Notes under the pieces: generated by a model
Database searches by the model: none
Seen by the model: the letters and a program-made list of their open reading frames with translations, nothing else
What the model was told of the DNA's origin: nothing
Program-made: the position numbers and the translations under genes
DNA from: Tritrichomonas musculus
Taxonomy: Eukaryota > Parabasalia > Tritrichomonadida > Tritrichomonadidae
DNA length: 64,000 bases
NCBI GenBank assembly: GCA_039105265.1
Contig: JAPFFF010000025.1
Span: 310,001-374,000, forward strand
Reading direction: 5' to 3'
Part shown: piece after piece, positions 9,756 through 20,904 of the stretch
Position numbering within the stretch: position 1 is the stretch's first letter
How the letters are laid out: the number at the start of each line of letters is the position of its first letter

Positions 9756-10339
9756 ATATCTTTGGTGATATTAAGCTTTTTTTTTTTAAAAAAAAATTCG
9801 GTTAAATAATAGATTTAGATTAATATATAATTACATTGGAAATATCTTTATTTTATTTTAATCTAAAATATATTTTCTGATATAGAAAACCTTATTTTTT
9901 GAATAAAAATATAAATCTGACAATTTTGGCAGAGTTAAAATTATAAATGATATATCGTCTAAAAATAATCGGTACGTCATCTAACTTTCTTTTGTTAATT
10001 TTATCATTTTTAATTTTTCATATGTCTTTCATATAATGAATATGAATAAGAATTAAACATCAAATGCATGATAAACTTTTTTTTTAATCAATATGATTTG
10101 ATTACAATCCGTTTTTATATACAAAAAGTTGATAAAACTCTATTCAAAAAGTGGATGTGAAAATAAAAAGATTTTTATTACTTAATGAGATTTTTAATAA
10201 AATTATTGAGTAATATTTTGAATTTTATTTAGTATATCCTCATTGTATCTTAATGAATAAGAAAATCATATTTTTTAAAATGTCAGTAGAAATTTGAAAA
10301 TCTGCCCATTTTTGACTTGAACATTTTATTTATTAATTA
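9756..10339. other. AT-rich intergenic stretch
   Basis: No gene or repeat is seen here. A T-run and A-run at about 9779-9797 directly follow the stop of the CH/trefoil frame. The stretch is nearly identical in copy B. Confidence 0.6.
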
Positions 10340-11455
10340 ATGAATTACGAAGAGTACATTGAAAAGATGTTAATCATCCAGCAAATAATTGAAAAATATA
10401 TTGATATTGAAGAAGATGAGTATAGAGAAAATTATTATTTGACTAGCTTATTTACAAAAGAACAAATTCTTGAAGATCGTTCCTTATTAAAATCAATTCT
10501 ATATATTTTATCAAAGATTACAAAAAATCATTATCATAATAGCCACTTCCAGTGTAAAATCCGTAAAATATTTCAATCAATTAAATCATATATCATTTCA
10601 ACATTTTCAAATTCAGAAATTTTTAATATATTTAAAAACCAAAAACTAATCCTCTTAATTCTCATCGAAGAAAAAATAATTTCCATTGAATCATTTTTTC
10701 ACTTCATTAGAAAAATAAAATACATTAATCTTCACTATCCAGAATTTTTTTATCCAGAAATTAAGAAATTTATTAATGAATCCATGATTCAGTATATTTT
10801 AAAAATACTTCCTCAAAATTATGAAGATTTGCGGGAAATTGGCGAAAATGAAGATTTTATATGCAAATTAATTAGAGAAGATTCAATTCAAGACTTCATT
10901 ATTTTTATAAATAAAACAAATTATCCTCTTAATAGTCATATTAAGACATCAATTTTTGAGACAAATTCTTTTTTATTGAAAAAAGAGCCAACAATAGTTG
11001 AGTATGCAGCATTTTTTGGTTCTATTCAAATTTTGAATTATTTATTTCTTAAAAATGTTTCATTTTCACCATCTTTATGGCTTTATGGAATTCATAGTAA
11101 CAACCCAGAACTAATTGGTTTCCTTGAAGAAAAATGCATTAAACCAAAAGATGAAACATATGAAGAATGTCTTAAAGAATCTATAAAATGTCATCATAAT
11201 GAAATTGCAGATTATTTTTTAAATAATTATATTAAAGAAATAGATCAAGACAACTTTGATAACAATATTTATTCATATGGCTTTCATTATCGAAATTTTT
11301 TATATTTTCCCAAAAATCAAAACTATAAATTTATGTTTTATTATGCATGTCAATATGATTATTTTAATATTGTTAAAAATTTCTTAAATAACAAATATTT
11401 TGATATTAATGATGAAATAATTAAAGCATTATTATTGAATAATATTTTACTTTAA
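10340..11455 (+). CDS. DUF3447-type ankyrin protein, N-terminal half of an ankyrin/BspA gene, copy A
   Basis: The 371-residue frame starts at ATG 10340. The first 180 residues are a helical region typical of the trichomonad ankyrin family with a DUF3447 domain ('LILIEEKIISIESFFHFI', 'FFYPEIKKFINESMI', 'EDFICKLIREDSIQDFI'). Ankyrin-like helices follow ('EPTIVEYAAFFGSIQIL', 'ESIKCHHNEIADYFL'). It ends at a TAA at 11453. Directly after, in another frame, the DNA codes 'TALRLAADRNNIEIINLL', the next ankyrin repeat, and then BspA repeats. The paralogue at 32367 shows that the two halves belong to one protein. Copy B has the same break. Confidence 0.75.
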   Translation: MNYEEYIEKMLIIQQIIEKYIDIEEDEYRENYYLTSLFTKEQILEDRSLLKSILYILSKITKNHYHNSHFQCKIRKIFQSIKSYIISTFSNSEIFNIFKNQKLILLILIEEKIISIESFFHFIRKIKYINLHYPEFFYPEIKKFINESMIQYILKILPQNYEDLREIGENEDFICKLIREDSIQDFIIFINKTNYPLNSHIKTSIFETNSFLLKKEPTIVEYAAFFGSIQILNYLFLKNVSFSPSLWLYGIHSNNPELIGFLEEKCIKPKDETYEECLKESIKCHHNEIADYFLNNYIKEIDQDNFDNNIYSYGFHYRNFLYFPKNQNYKFMFYYACQYDYFNIVKNFLNNKYFDINDEIIKALLLNNILL

Positions 11456-13455
11456 TTATTAATACAACTGCATTACGTCTTGCTGCAGATAGAAATAATA
11501 TTGAAATAATCAATCTTTTGTTTACAGATAACAGAATTCATATGAATCCAAAATGTTTTATGGGATGCAAAAAACTAAAACAAATTACAGTTCCAACATC
11601 AGTTACATTAATTAATGAATTTGCATTTAGTGAATGTTCATCATTAACTGAGATAATAATTCCAACATCAGTTACATCAATTGGTGAATTTGCATTTAGT
11701 GAATGTTCATCATTAACTGAGATAATAATTCCAACATCAGTTACATCAATTGGTGAATTTGCATTTAGTGAATGTTCATCATTGGCAAAAATAATAATTC
11801 CAGCATCAATTATATCAATTGGTAAATTAGCATTCAATGAATGTTCAGGATTAACTGAAATAGAAATTCCAGCATCTGTTACATCAATTAATAAAGGTGT
11901 ATTCAATAAATGTTCATCATTAACAAAAATTACAATTCCAACATCGGTTACTTCAATTGGAGAATATGCATTTAATGCATGTTCATCTTTAATACAAATA
12001 ATAATTCCAACATCAGTTACATCAATTGGAAAACATGCATTCATTGCTTGCACATCATTAAATGAGATATTAATTCCGACATCTGTTACATCAATTGGAA
12101 TGGGTGCATTTATTGAATGCACATCATTAACCAAAATTACAATTCCATCATCAATTACATCAATTAATGCTCATATATTCAGTAATTGCACATCGTTAAC
12201 AAAAATTACAATTCCAACATCAGTTGTATCAATCAATCATAGTGCATTCAATGCATGTACATCTTTATCTGAGATAGTAATTCCAGCTACAGTTAAATCA
12301 ATTGACGAGTTTGCATTTAATGAATGCCAATCATTATCTAAGATAATAATTCCACCATCAATTACATCAATTAAAAGATGTGCATTTGCAAATTGTTCAT
12401 CGTTAACTGAGATAATAATTCCAACATCAGTCACATCAATTGATGATAATGCATTCGATGGATGTAAATCATTAGTCAAAATAATAATTCCGACATCAGT
12501 TACATCAATTGGGAAATATGCATTTGAAGGATGCTCATCATTAACAAAAATTATAATTCCACCATCAATTACATTAATTGATGAACGCACATTTATTGGC
12601 TGTTCATCGTTAACTGAGATAATAATTCCAACATCAGTTAAATCAATTGGTAGTAATGCATTCGGTGAATGCTCTTCATTAGCCGAAATAACAATTCCAA
12701 CATCAGTTACATCAATTAGGATATATACATTCAGTGGATGTACATCATTGACTAAGATGATAATTCCACCATCAGTCAAATCTATTGGTAAAAATGCATT
12801 CAATGAATGTGTATCATTAACCAAAATAATAATTCCTTCATCAGTTACATCAATTGGTGAATATGCATTTGAAAAATGTACATCATTAAATGAGATAATA
12901 ATTCCATCATCAATTACATTAATTGATAAATATACATTCAAGAAATGTACATCATTAACTAAAATATTAATTCCAACATCAGTTAAAACAATTGATGAAT
13001 ATGCATTTAGTGAATGTTCATCATTAACTGAAATAATAATTCCAACATCAGTTACATCAATTGGCAAATACGCATTTAATAAATGCACATCATTAAAAAA
13101 AATTACAATTCCAACATTAGTAAATATAATTAATAAATATACTTTCAATGAATGCTCAGGATTAACGGAGATAATAATTCCAGCATCAATTACATCAATT
13201 GGTGAATATGCATTTAATGAGTGTTCATCATTAACTGAAATAATAATTCCAACATCAGTTACATCAATTGATGAATATGCGTTTAATAAATGCACATCAT
13301 TAACAAAAATTAAAATTCCAAAATCAGTTAAATCAATTGATATATTTGTATTTCATGAATGTTCATCATTATCTGAGATAATAATTCCAGCACCTCTTCT
13401 TAGTAGTAATTTTTACCTCCAAATTCCACCAAGTGCAAATGTTATTAAATATTAA
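11443..13455 (+). CDS. BspA-like leucine-rich repeat protein, C-terminal half of the ankyrin/BspA gene, copy A
   Basis: This frame is open from 11443, has no ATG before the repeats (first ATG at 11542), and ends with TAA at 13455. It begins with one ankyrin repeat and continues with about 27 TpLRR (LRR_5) units of 23 residues, consensus 'LTEIIIPTSVTSIGEYAFN' plus 'ECSS'. Neighbouring units are almost identical in DNA, showing recent internal amplification. No signal peptide or membrane segment is seen. BspA-like proteins are often assigned to surface binding, but an ankyrin-fused form without a secretion signal may be cytoplasmic. Without a start of its own, it is either translated as part of the upstream gene by frameshifting or is a dead half. 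Confidence 0.75.
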   Translation, partial: YFTLIINTTALRLAADRNNIEIINLLFTDNRIHMNPKCFMGCKKLKQITVPTSVTLINEFAFSECSSLTEIIIPTSVTSIGEFAFSECSSLTEIIIPTSVTSIGEFAFSECSSLAKIIIPASIISIGKLAFNECSGLTEIEIPASVTSINKGVFNKCSSLTKITIPTSVTSIGEYAFNACSSLIQIIIPTSVTSIGKHAFIACTSLNEILIPTSVTSIGMGAFIECTSLTKITIPSSITSINAHIFSNCTSLTKITIPTSVVSINHSAFNACTSLSEIVIPATVKSIDEFAFNECQSLSKIIIPPSITSIKRCAFANCSSLTEIIIPTSVTSIDDNAFDGCKSLVKIIIPTSVTSIGKYAFEGCSSLTKIIIPPSITLIDERTFIGCSSLTEIIIPTSVKSIGSNAFGECSSLAEITIPTSVTSIRIYTFSGCTSLTKMIIPPSVKSIGKNAFNECVSLTKIIIPSSVTSIGEYAFEKCTSLNEIIIPSSITLIDKYTFKKCTSLTKILIPTSVKTIDEYAFSECSSLTEIIIPTSVTSIGKYAFNKCTSLKKITIPTLVNIINKYTFNECSGLTEIIIPASITSIGEYAFNECSSLTEIIIPTSVTSIDEYAFNKCTSLTKIKIPKSVKSIDIFVFHECSSLSEIIIPAPLLSSNFYLQIPPSANVIKY

Positions 13456-14159
13456 TTGATCATTAATTTTCATTTATCTTTTGTTTACGTTCTGTATAGA
13501 ATCATTAAAGCCTTTTTTATTTGGATTCTTTAATTACTGAAAACTCTAATTAAATAGTGTTTTAAGATAATTCGTTAATTAATAACAGATGCTCCTCTTT
13601 AAAACTTCATTATTTATATAGATTTTTTTAAGAGAAATTCTCCGTTTTATCATTATTATTATAAAATAAACAAGTATATAAGAGTTAAAAATTTTTTTCA
13701 AACAGATGCTAATTTTTTTATTCTTCGAAATTTGCTTATTTTAGAATATCAAATCGATATATTTACAATATTTTCCTTTATGATGTAAATTTACATGCAT
13801 ATATCATTATTTCATTTTCTATGATTAATCTTTTTAGATAATTTTAGATAAATTATATAAAATTAATTTTATATAATAATATTTATTAATAAATATATAA
13901 AATTAAATTATGGCTTTTATAATATATTTATCAAGATATTTATATTTCAAATTTTTAATTAAGTGACAATTAATTTCTCAAATTTAAAAAAAATAACGAT
14001 TAATTAAATCAAATATTGAGAAATGAATGATTATTTTTTGAATTGATATTTAAACCCACATATTCAATATTTGATAAATATATTCAAAATATTACCTTTC
14101 AACTCAATTTCTAAAAACAATGATGATAAATTGCTGTCAGTTCATTAATAAAATATCTA
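13456..14159. other. AT-rich intergenic stretch, copy A
   Basis: No gene is supported. The stretch is mostly A/T runs and is matched in copy B at 28697-29400. Confidence 0.6.
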
Positions 14160-14160
14160 A

Positions 14161-14438
14161 TGGAAAGAAAAAGTGAGCCATTATCAACAGCAGAAATGTA
14201 TGTCATCGTAATTAAAAAGTATGGTAATAAACAAGAAGGATTAGAAAACTGGAAAACAGATTTATACAAATTTGTTACACCAAAATTCCATGATATGTTA
14301 AACTCATCAAGTATAGAAGAACGAAAGAAGGCAATTGAAGAAGTTTCAATATGGGTTTCAACTGATGAGACGAGCTTTTTCTTTCAAAATGCTTGGTTTA
14401 AAGATGTCAACAACAAAACTAAGACACTTCAGTTCTGA
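14161..14438 (+). pseudogene. Small protein of unknown family, 3' end replaced, copy A
   Basis: ATG 14161 (MERKSEPLS...) opens a 92-residue frame. It is a clear relative of the frame at 62052-62414: both have 'KYG', then 'NWK' about ten residues on, then a Ser/Ala-rich helix, 'W.(S/V)', 'F.F' and an aromatic 'W(F/G)(K/Y)D' end. The relative runs about 50 residues longer. Here the frame runs into the antisense BTB-like fragment after 'AWFKD', so the 3' part is lost. Copy B keeps only the first 50 residues. Function unknown. Confidence 0.5.
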
Positions 14439-14744
14439 AACTCCATATTCTTTGGATAAATAATAAAGTGCGACAACATTAAATTTATTAAGCACTATAT
14501 TTTGACATTGAACAAAGTTAATAAAGCTTTGAATTGCTTCATCCGAAAAATCGAGAATTTCCTCCAATTCTTCACTTACTAGTTGTATCGTTTTGTTTTG
14601 TTCTATCAAATTTGGATTATCTAAAAAATACTTGGAGGTATATTTAAAAAAGTCATATTTAAAAGGATATTGTTTGCCTTTATAAATAAAAGAATGAGTA
14701 TCTGGTATTCCATGCTTTATGCATATTACGTTTTCTTCTTCCAT
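14358..14744 (-). pseudogene. BTB-like N-terminal fragment
   Basis: ATG 14744 opens a 128-residue frame with the same fold as the head of the coiled-coil/LRR gene at 2717: 'HSFIYKGKQYPFKYDFFKY', an Ile/Glu-rich middle, and 'ALYYLSKEYGVSELK'. It stops where it meets the plus-strand small gene at about 14435, losing the coiled-coil and repeat parts. The two truncated genes meet head-on, which marks a recombination joint. This lies outside the duplicated part. Confidence 0.55.
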
Positions 14745-15345
14745 TCAATGAGTTATCTTAAAAAAAAAAAAAGGCAAAAATTGAAAGGTTCAAATATTTG
14801 AACAAAATCATATTTTAAATATCTCAATTTAATATTTTCATTTTAATAAAACAATATTATAAAAGTATTATAAATATAATAAAAATACTAATAAATCATT
14901 TAAATAACCAATTTATACTTTCAATTAAAAATTGATCTTGAAGATATGATTTGAATGTAAAGAGAAATTCATAGATTGCCTTGTAGGAATTCAATTTCAT
15001 TAAAATTGATTATTCATTTCTATTGAACAAAATAAAAAATCAAGAGAAAAAAAATTTTAATATTATTCAAAAAGTGGCAATAAATTAAAAGTGGAAATAG
15101 ATATAAAACTGGCTAAATTCAAATAGTTCCTTGAGAAAAAAATGTTCGCTTGACAGATGAACTCGTTATCTCTCCTTATTGAAACTATCTTCAATACAAG
15201 ATTTAGGGAATTCATAAGATTCCCAGAAAACAATATACAAATGAAGGTTCACTTATTTAGAAAATCCTTATAGAATATACAAATGAAGGTTTTAGAAAAA
15301 ATGCTTGGTTTTGCATTTTTCCAAAATGGAATATCCATTTTATCT
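14745..15345. other. AT-rich spacer between the two duplicated copies
   Basis: No gene is seen. A 17-bp string 'atatacaaatgaaggtt' occurs twice about 45 bp apart near 15234 and 15278. The spacer has no counterpart after copy B. Confidence 0.6.
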
Positions 15346-17816
15346 TTATAGTATAAGTGACCATGGAAGTGAAACTCTTTTCAATTTTGAGCATGAATTG
15401 AAACAGTTAGACTCAATGGACGTAACTGAAGGAGGAATTGATATTTCACTTAATTCATTACAATAACAAAAAGCATGAGAACCGATTTTAACGAGAGATG
15501 ATGAACAGTCAAATGTCACTTTTACCATTTGACAGCAATAACAAAACGCATGAGAACCGATTTCAGTCACAGAAGATGGAATTTTTATATTTTTTTATTG
15601 TACGACATTGATAAAAAGCAAGATATCCAATCAAAGATAATTTCGAATGATTCTCAAATAAAACTTCATTTAATTTACAACAACAACTGAAAGCATAATC
15701 ATTGATTGTTTTCACAGAAGATGGAATTGTTATTTTTTCCAAGTTTCCACAATCAGAAAATCCTTCAGCTTCAATTGAATTCAAAGAACTAGGAAGGTTG
15801 ATTTCCTTCAAATTATAGCAGTATTTAAATGTGCGTAATTCAATTGAAGTCAACGAATTTGAAAGACGAACTTTCACCAAATTACTAGAGCTATAAAACG
15901 CGCTAGTTCCAATATAATGAACAGAATCAGGTATAAAAACTTCTTTGAGACTTGAGCATTCACAAAAAGCAGCAGCTCCAATAGATGTCACAGAATCAGG
16001 AATTGTCACTTTTTCAAGTTTAGTGCATTTTTTACAAAGATCGTTTTCAATAAAAACCACAGAATTTGGAATTTCAATTACTTCAATCGATGGACACAAA
16101 CTGAAAGTACCACCACTGATAGACTTGACAGAATTAGGTAACAAAACTTTCTTCAATGCAGCGCAATTACAGAAAACGCCACCTGCGATTGTTTTCACAG
16201 AATCATGAATGACGACTTCTTTCAAATTAGAACAACCATAAATTAGAAATAACGATTTCTTCCAGACAGTTGTAATTTCGGAATGACTTTGCACCAATTG
16301 AAGTCACTGAATTAGGTATCGTTATTTTTGTAAACTTAGCAATTTTGAATAAGTCATATTCTTGTGTAAAAGTGACAGATGAATATAATTCTAAGTTTTT
16401 CAAATGTGTGCATTCACCAAACGTGTTTGATTCGAATCGTGTCGAATAAGGATCAAATATTATTGTTTTTAATGTTTTACAACATCCTTTGAATATGTTA
16501 ATGCTAAGATATTGAATCGAATTAGGTATCGTCAATTTTTCTAGCATTGAACAGTTTGATAGTGCACCTTCTTGAATCGATGTAACGGAATCAGGAATGA
16601 TCAATTCGGTCAATTTCCACCATTGATCGTAATTGAACTTATTTATGGACGTAGCAGATGATTCGAATAAAAACGTATTCGATTCAAATTTTGTTTGATA
16701 AGGATTGATCGTCAACTTTTCTAAGTTTGAACATTTTTCAAAAGATTTTTGGTCGATCTTATCAACAGATGATGGAATCTTTATTTCAATTAGATTTGAG
16801 CATTCACTAAATGCACCTCCACTTATCTCTTTAACAGAATTTGGAATCGTTATTTGCTTCAAATTTGAACAACAACTAAATGCTCCACCTCCAATTGACT
16901 TGACTGAATTCGAAATGAAAACTTTTTCAATTGATCGACAATTTTCAAATGAACCGTTACCCAAACCGCCAATAATTTCAGTTACTGAAGAACCTATTTT
17001 AACCATGTTTATGTTGTTGTTGTTCTTAAAAGTGCCATCTGTTTTATCTGGACCGTTTATGTAGATGCAAATCTTCAATTTCGAATTCTGCGAATTCACC
17101 AGAATTTAATTGTTTTCATATAACATATCAGTTACTTTTAATTGGCCGATTTGTTTCTTAAGTTTTTCATTTTCCTCTTGACTTTTTGAAAGGTTTTCAT
17201 TTGAATTTACTTTGAATTGATTCAATTCATCTTGACTTTTTGAGAACCTTTCATTTGAATTTTCTTTGAATTGATTCAAATCATCTTTAATTGGTTGAAT
17301 TTCTGATCTATTGATCAATTGATTATTTTCATTTTTTAATTGAGCTTGATCATTAGAAAAATCATCTTTAGTTTGTGCTTTTATTTGGTCGATGCTGCTT
17401 TTCATATCACTTTTCATTCTATCACTTTTCATTCTATCATTTTTTTTTTTTTTTTTTTTTTTTTTTGATTAGAAATGATTTTCAGCATCTTTAACGAAAT
17501 TACTTATTTCATCTTTAAAATCTTTAATTTCATCGATTATTTGTTTTTTCATATTACCTTTTATTTGAATATGATTATTTTTCATATGATAGATTTCACC
17601 TTTAATTTTATCTTTTTGGTTATTTAAGTTTTCTTTAATTTCTTCGAAATTTTTCATTTCTTTTGAAATTTTTGCCAAAGTTTCATTTTGTTTTGTATCA
17701 ACGATTTGTTTAGTTTCAATAAATTCGTTCTCAATTTTGTACAAGGTTTTCAAAAGTGATGAATTAATGAAGTGAAAATCAAATTTATTTGAATAATCAT
17801 TGAGAAGACGATACAA
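15346..17816 (-). pseudogene. Coiled-coil plus BspA-like leucine-rich repeat gene, copy B (broken)
   Basis: This is the counterpart of 1-2080. The coiled coil lies at 17106-17816 and the TpLRR part at 15346-17099. Copy B keeps 390 bp (16801-17190) absent from A, coding the end of the coiled coil, a short 'NSQNSKLKICIYINGPDKT' linker and the first four or five repeats ('IGGGAFSCCSNLKQITIPNS'). It is broken by a changed poly-T run at about 17440, an in-frame TAA at 17108-17106, a deletion of about 38 bp near 16240 and the ancestral frame change near 15565. It is therefore more damaged than copy A in its body, though it has more of the original repeats. Confidence 0.75.
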
Positions 17817-18453
17817 ATATTCGGTTTTTTCTTATCTTAGGTCAATAAACGAAAATAAGCAAGAAGATTTAATACCATGTTCATCGAGATATTTAAATAA
17901 AAAGTCGGTGATTTCTGATTGGCTTTCATGACTTTTATTAAATTTGTGTTGATATTTGGTCAATACTCGATGCAAAATTGGACCTGGAAGTGAAAGTAAT
18001 TGAGGATTGTTTATGTGTTCAAGTAATTAGAAACTAAGCATTTCTTCGTATCTTTTTTGATTAAGGTGGTCTAAGTCTGGATTAGAAAGAAAATATAATA
18101 TAAATTTTTCTTGGTTTTTATTGAAGTAATTCTCCATTTGATCAAATAAGGGTTTAACTTTATAGTATTTAGCCAAATAATGAAATGTCATTACACTTTC
18201 CTGATTGATTTTATCTTTGGGAATTGGTGTATTTTGACAATATCCTATAAAATACTTAATATATTCATCTGATAATTCAATTTTGCATTGCTCTTCATCA
18301 ACAAGGTTTATATTTAATTCATGTAAAACGTCAAATTCTCCTGATGAAAATAATTGTGAAAAAATTGAAGTTAAAAGGGTACTTGCGATCTTTATATATA
18401 AAAAAATTAGTAACTGGAAGAGGTGGATCAAAATCATTGGGATTTTCATCCAT
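17817..18453 (-). pseudogene. BTB-like N-terminal part of the BspA-like gene, copy B
   Basis: The start is ATG 18453 (MDENPND). An 11-bp deletion near 18365 shifts the frame within the BTB-like domain. After it the original frame resumes and runs further than in copy A ('FLSNPDLDHLNQKRYEEML') to the ancestral in-frame TAA near 18029. A second shared in-frame TAA near 17835 separates it from the coiled coil. Confidence 0.65.
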
Positions 18454-18571
18454 TTTCACAAATTAAATCTATCGTTTGAATTTTAAAAATAAAAATAATT
18501 TTGATAAGTCTCTAATAAAATATAATAATATGAAATAAGAAATTAGATTATTTTAATTAAAATGAATGAAT

Positions 18572-19510
18572 TCAGTATGAAGGAATTAATGATTTGTGGT
18601 TTTTGACTAATGATTCAACTTTTTGAAGCTCTGGTTTTGTTAAGTTAATCAAGTTGAATTTGTTTCGAGATAAATCTTCAATTATTTGTTCAAAACTTGG
18701 ACGATCTTTAGGATCAAAATTCCAACAGGAGTTGATTAATTGTTTTGAAAATTCAGTGAATTTAGATGGGAGTGGAGTTTTCTTTCCATTAACAATGTTT
18801 CGAATTTTGATTTCGGATAAATCACCATCATTTAAAACAAAGTAAATTAAAACTCCAAATGAATAAACATCAACTTTCTCATCATATTTTTCTTCGTTGA
18901 TGATTTCTGGTGCCATGAATTTTTGTGTGCCAACACCTCCTGTTGTAGATTGTTCATCAAGGCTCATCAATTTTGATATTCCAAAATCACTGATTTTAAT
19001 CGTACCATCACTTGAAATAAGAATGTTTGATGGTTTAATATCACGATGAATGATTTTTCGATGATGAACGTATTTCATTCCTTCAACAATTTGATAGATT
19101 GTAAATACAATATCAACGTTAGTCAGTTTCTTGTTCTGAATTGATTCATCTAAATTTGTATCACAATATTCAAGAAGAATAGATGGTGGATTTTTTCCTT
19201 CACTCATGAAAATTCCATACGTTTGGATTATGTTAGGATGTTTGAGCATGTTGATGATTTCATATTCGCGTAAAAATCGGCGAAAATTAACTGTTTCGCC
19301 TTTCTTGATATTCATGATTTTTAATGCATAATATTTTTTCTTAAATACTTTAATCACTCTTCCACCACCTCCAGATCCAATTTCTTCTTCTCTTTCATAT
19401 TTGTTGATCGCTTCTGAATCAAGAATTTGGAGTACTGAATCTTGTTTGAAATTTGGATTTTCTTCTTGTTTGCTAATTTTTTTTTTAATTTCTTCCAATT
19501 GATTTTGCAT
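18572..19510 (-). CDS. Protein kinase (TKL-type), copy B
   Basis: The kinase domain is nearly identical to that of the copy A gene at 2836. The glycine loop is the more usual 'GSGGGGRV' (Cys in A), and all catalytic residues are present (Lys of 'YALKIMN', HRD, DFG, APE). The first ATG is 19510, inside the coiled coil. The frame is open further upstream to about 19747 through a Gln/Glu coil and a Ser/Thr/Pro stretch but has no ATG there. The coil unit of 22 residues that is doubled in copy A is single here. The domain is intact and could be expressed from 19510. Confidence 0.85.
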   Translation of the reverse strand: MQNQLEEIKKKISKQEENPNFKQDSVLQILDSEAINKYEREEEIGSGGGGRVIKVFKKKYYALKIMNIKKGETVNFRRFLREYEIINMLKHPNIIQTYGIFMSEGKNPPSILLEYCDTNLDESIQNKKLTNVDIVFTIYQIVEGMKYVHHRKIIHRDIKPSNILISSDGTIKISDFGISKLMSLDEQSTTGGVGTQKFMAPEIINEEKYDEKVDVYSFGVLIYFVLNDGDLSEIKIRNIVNGKKTPLPSKFTEFSKQLINSCWNFDPKDRPSFEQIIEDLSRNKFNLINLTKPELQKVESLVKNHKSLIPSY

Positions 19511-19804
19511 TTTGATTATTTGATCCTTTTTATCTGATAACTCTCTTTCATATTTTTCTTGTTGTGATGCAATTTGTGCTTTAAATTCTCGTTGTTGTGT
19601 TTCTAATTGTGTTTTAAGTTGTTTAATTGTTACTTTATCATTAGTCGAAGTTAATTCTGTAGAAGTAGCTGTTTTGGTTGGTGATGTTGATTTAACAGGA
19701 GGTTTTGGTGAAATATTATTTGAAATTTTATTAAAATCTTGTTGAAATTACATATAAATTTGTTATGAAATTAAATTAAATCATTTGTTAAATTCGATTT
19801 AACA

Positions 19805-19862
19805 TTTGCTGAAATTCCATAAAAATATTTGCTGGAATTCCATAAAAATATTTGTTGAAATG
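19805..19862. repeat. 23-bp minisatellite, three cores (copy B)
   Basis: This is the same array as at 4136-4282, here with only three cores. It shows unit loss or gain since the duplication. Confidence 0.8.
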
Positions 19863-20229
19863 TAGTCAAATATTTGTTTGAATTCGATGAGAATTTTAAT
19901 AATGAATATCAAAAAATATTTATATGAATATTGTCAAAATATTATTGGAATTTCATATAATATTTGTTGAAATAAAATGAATTATGGAAAAAATTCGATT
20001 AAATTTTGATTGAAATATAATAAAAATAAATGAAAAAAACTTGATAAATTTTTAATGAAATTTTATAAAAATTAAATGTTATTAATTCCATTAAAATTGG
20101 TGTGGAATTTTAAAAATTATTATTGTCAAATATAATTAATAAATATTTTATAACTGAATAAAAATAATTATTTGAATGTAATGAAACTTTTTTAATAAAT
20201 TGTATTAAATATAATTATTGAAATTTTAA

Positions 20230-20720
20230 AAAATATTTGTTGAAATGTCATAAAATATTTGTTGAAATGTCATAAAATATTTGTTGAAATGTCATAAAAT
20301 ATTTGTTGAAATTTTATAAAATATTTGTTGAAATTAGATAAAATATTTGTTGAAATGGCATAAAATATTTGTTGAAATTTTATAAAATATTTGTTGAAAT
20401 TAGATAAAATATTTGTTGAAATCTCATAAAATATTTGTTGAAATGTCATAAAATATTTGTTGAAATTTTATAAAATATTTGTTGAAATTAGATAAAATAT
20501 TTGTTGAAATTTTATAAAATATTTGTTGAAATTAGATAAAATATTTGTTGAAATTAGATAAAATATTTGTTGAAATTAGATAAAATATTTGTTGAAATTA
20601 GATAAAATATTTGTTGAAATGGCATAAAATATTTGTTGAAATGTTATAAAATATTTGTTGAAATGTCATAAAATATTTGTTGAAATGTCATAAAATATTT
20701 GTTGAAATTAGATAAAATAT
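20230..20720. repeat. 22-bp minisatellite, block 1 of copy B (22 units)
   Basis: There are 22 units of the same repeat as 4639-5345. TAG is the commonest triplet here, with a run of TAG-bearing neighbours around 20525-20620; CTC appears once. The order differs from copy A, so the block has been reshuffled by unequal exchange. Confidence 0.95.
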
Positions 20721-20904
20721 CTAATGAAACATAATAAAATAAATTTTCGAAACTGGATAAAAAGAAAAGCGAAATTTCATGAACTATACTGCAAAAATGC
20801 CATGAATTTTTCAATAAAATATCATAAAAAATGTATTTAATTCGATAAATATGATATCGGAATATCAAAAAAATGAAATCCTGGAATTTTGTTAAATATT
20901 TGTA

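Larger units (their letters stand above)
1..14311 (+). repeat. Tandem segmental duplication, copy A
   Basis: The first bases of the window recur at 15361 and the match runs, gene by gene and in the same orientation, to about 14311, which pairs with about 29551. The offset between copies changes from 15360 to 15426, 15310 and finally 15241 because of indels: a 390-bp deletion, minisatellite length changes, a 116-bp insertion and a 69-bp deletion. The left edge is not visible because copy A already matches at base 1, so the unit may extend to the left. Sequence from about 14312 to 15360 has no second copy in the window. Confidence 0.95.

Noticed and set aside
11440-11520. An intron between the ankyrin and BspA frames
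   Set aside because: Neither a conserved trichomonad 5' splice motif (GTAYGT) nor the branch/3' motif (ACTAAC...AG) is present, and homology to the paralogue runs straight through with only a frame change.
11538-13295. Long antisense frames (198 and 352 residues) opposite the BspA repeats, and their equivalents in copy B and at 34672-36513
   Set aside because: The 69-bp repeats keep the same antisense frame open by periodicity. The predicted peptides are mere reverse images (recurring 'IDVTDVGIIISVNDEHSLN') with no independent support.
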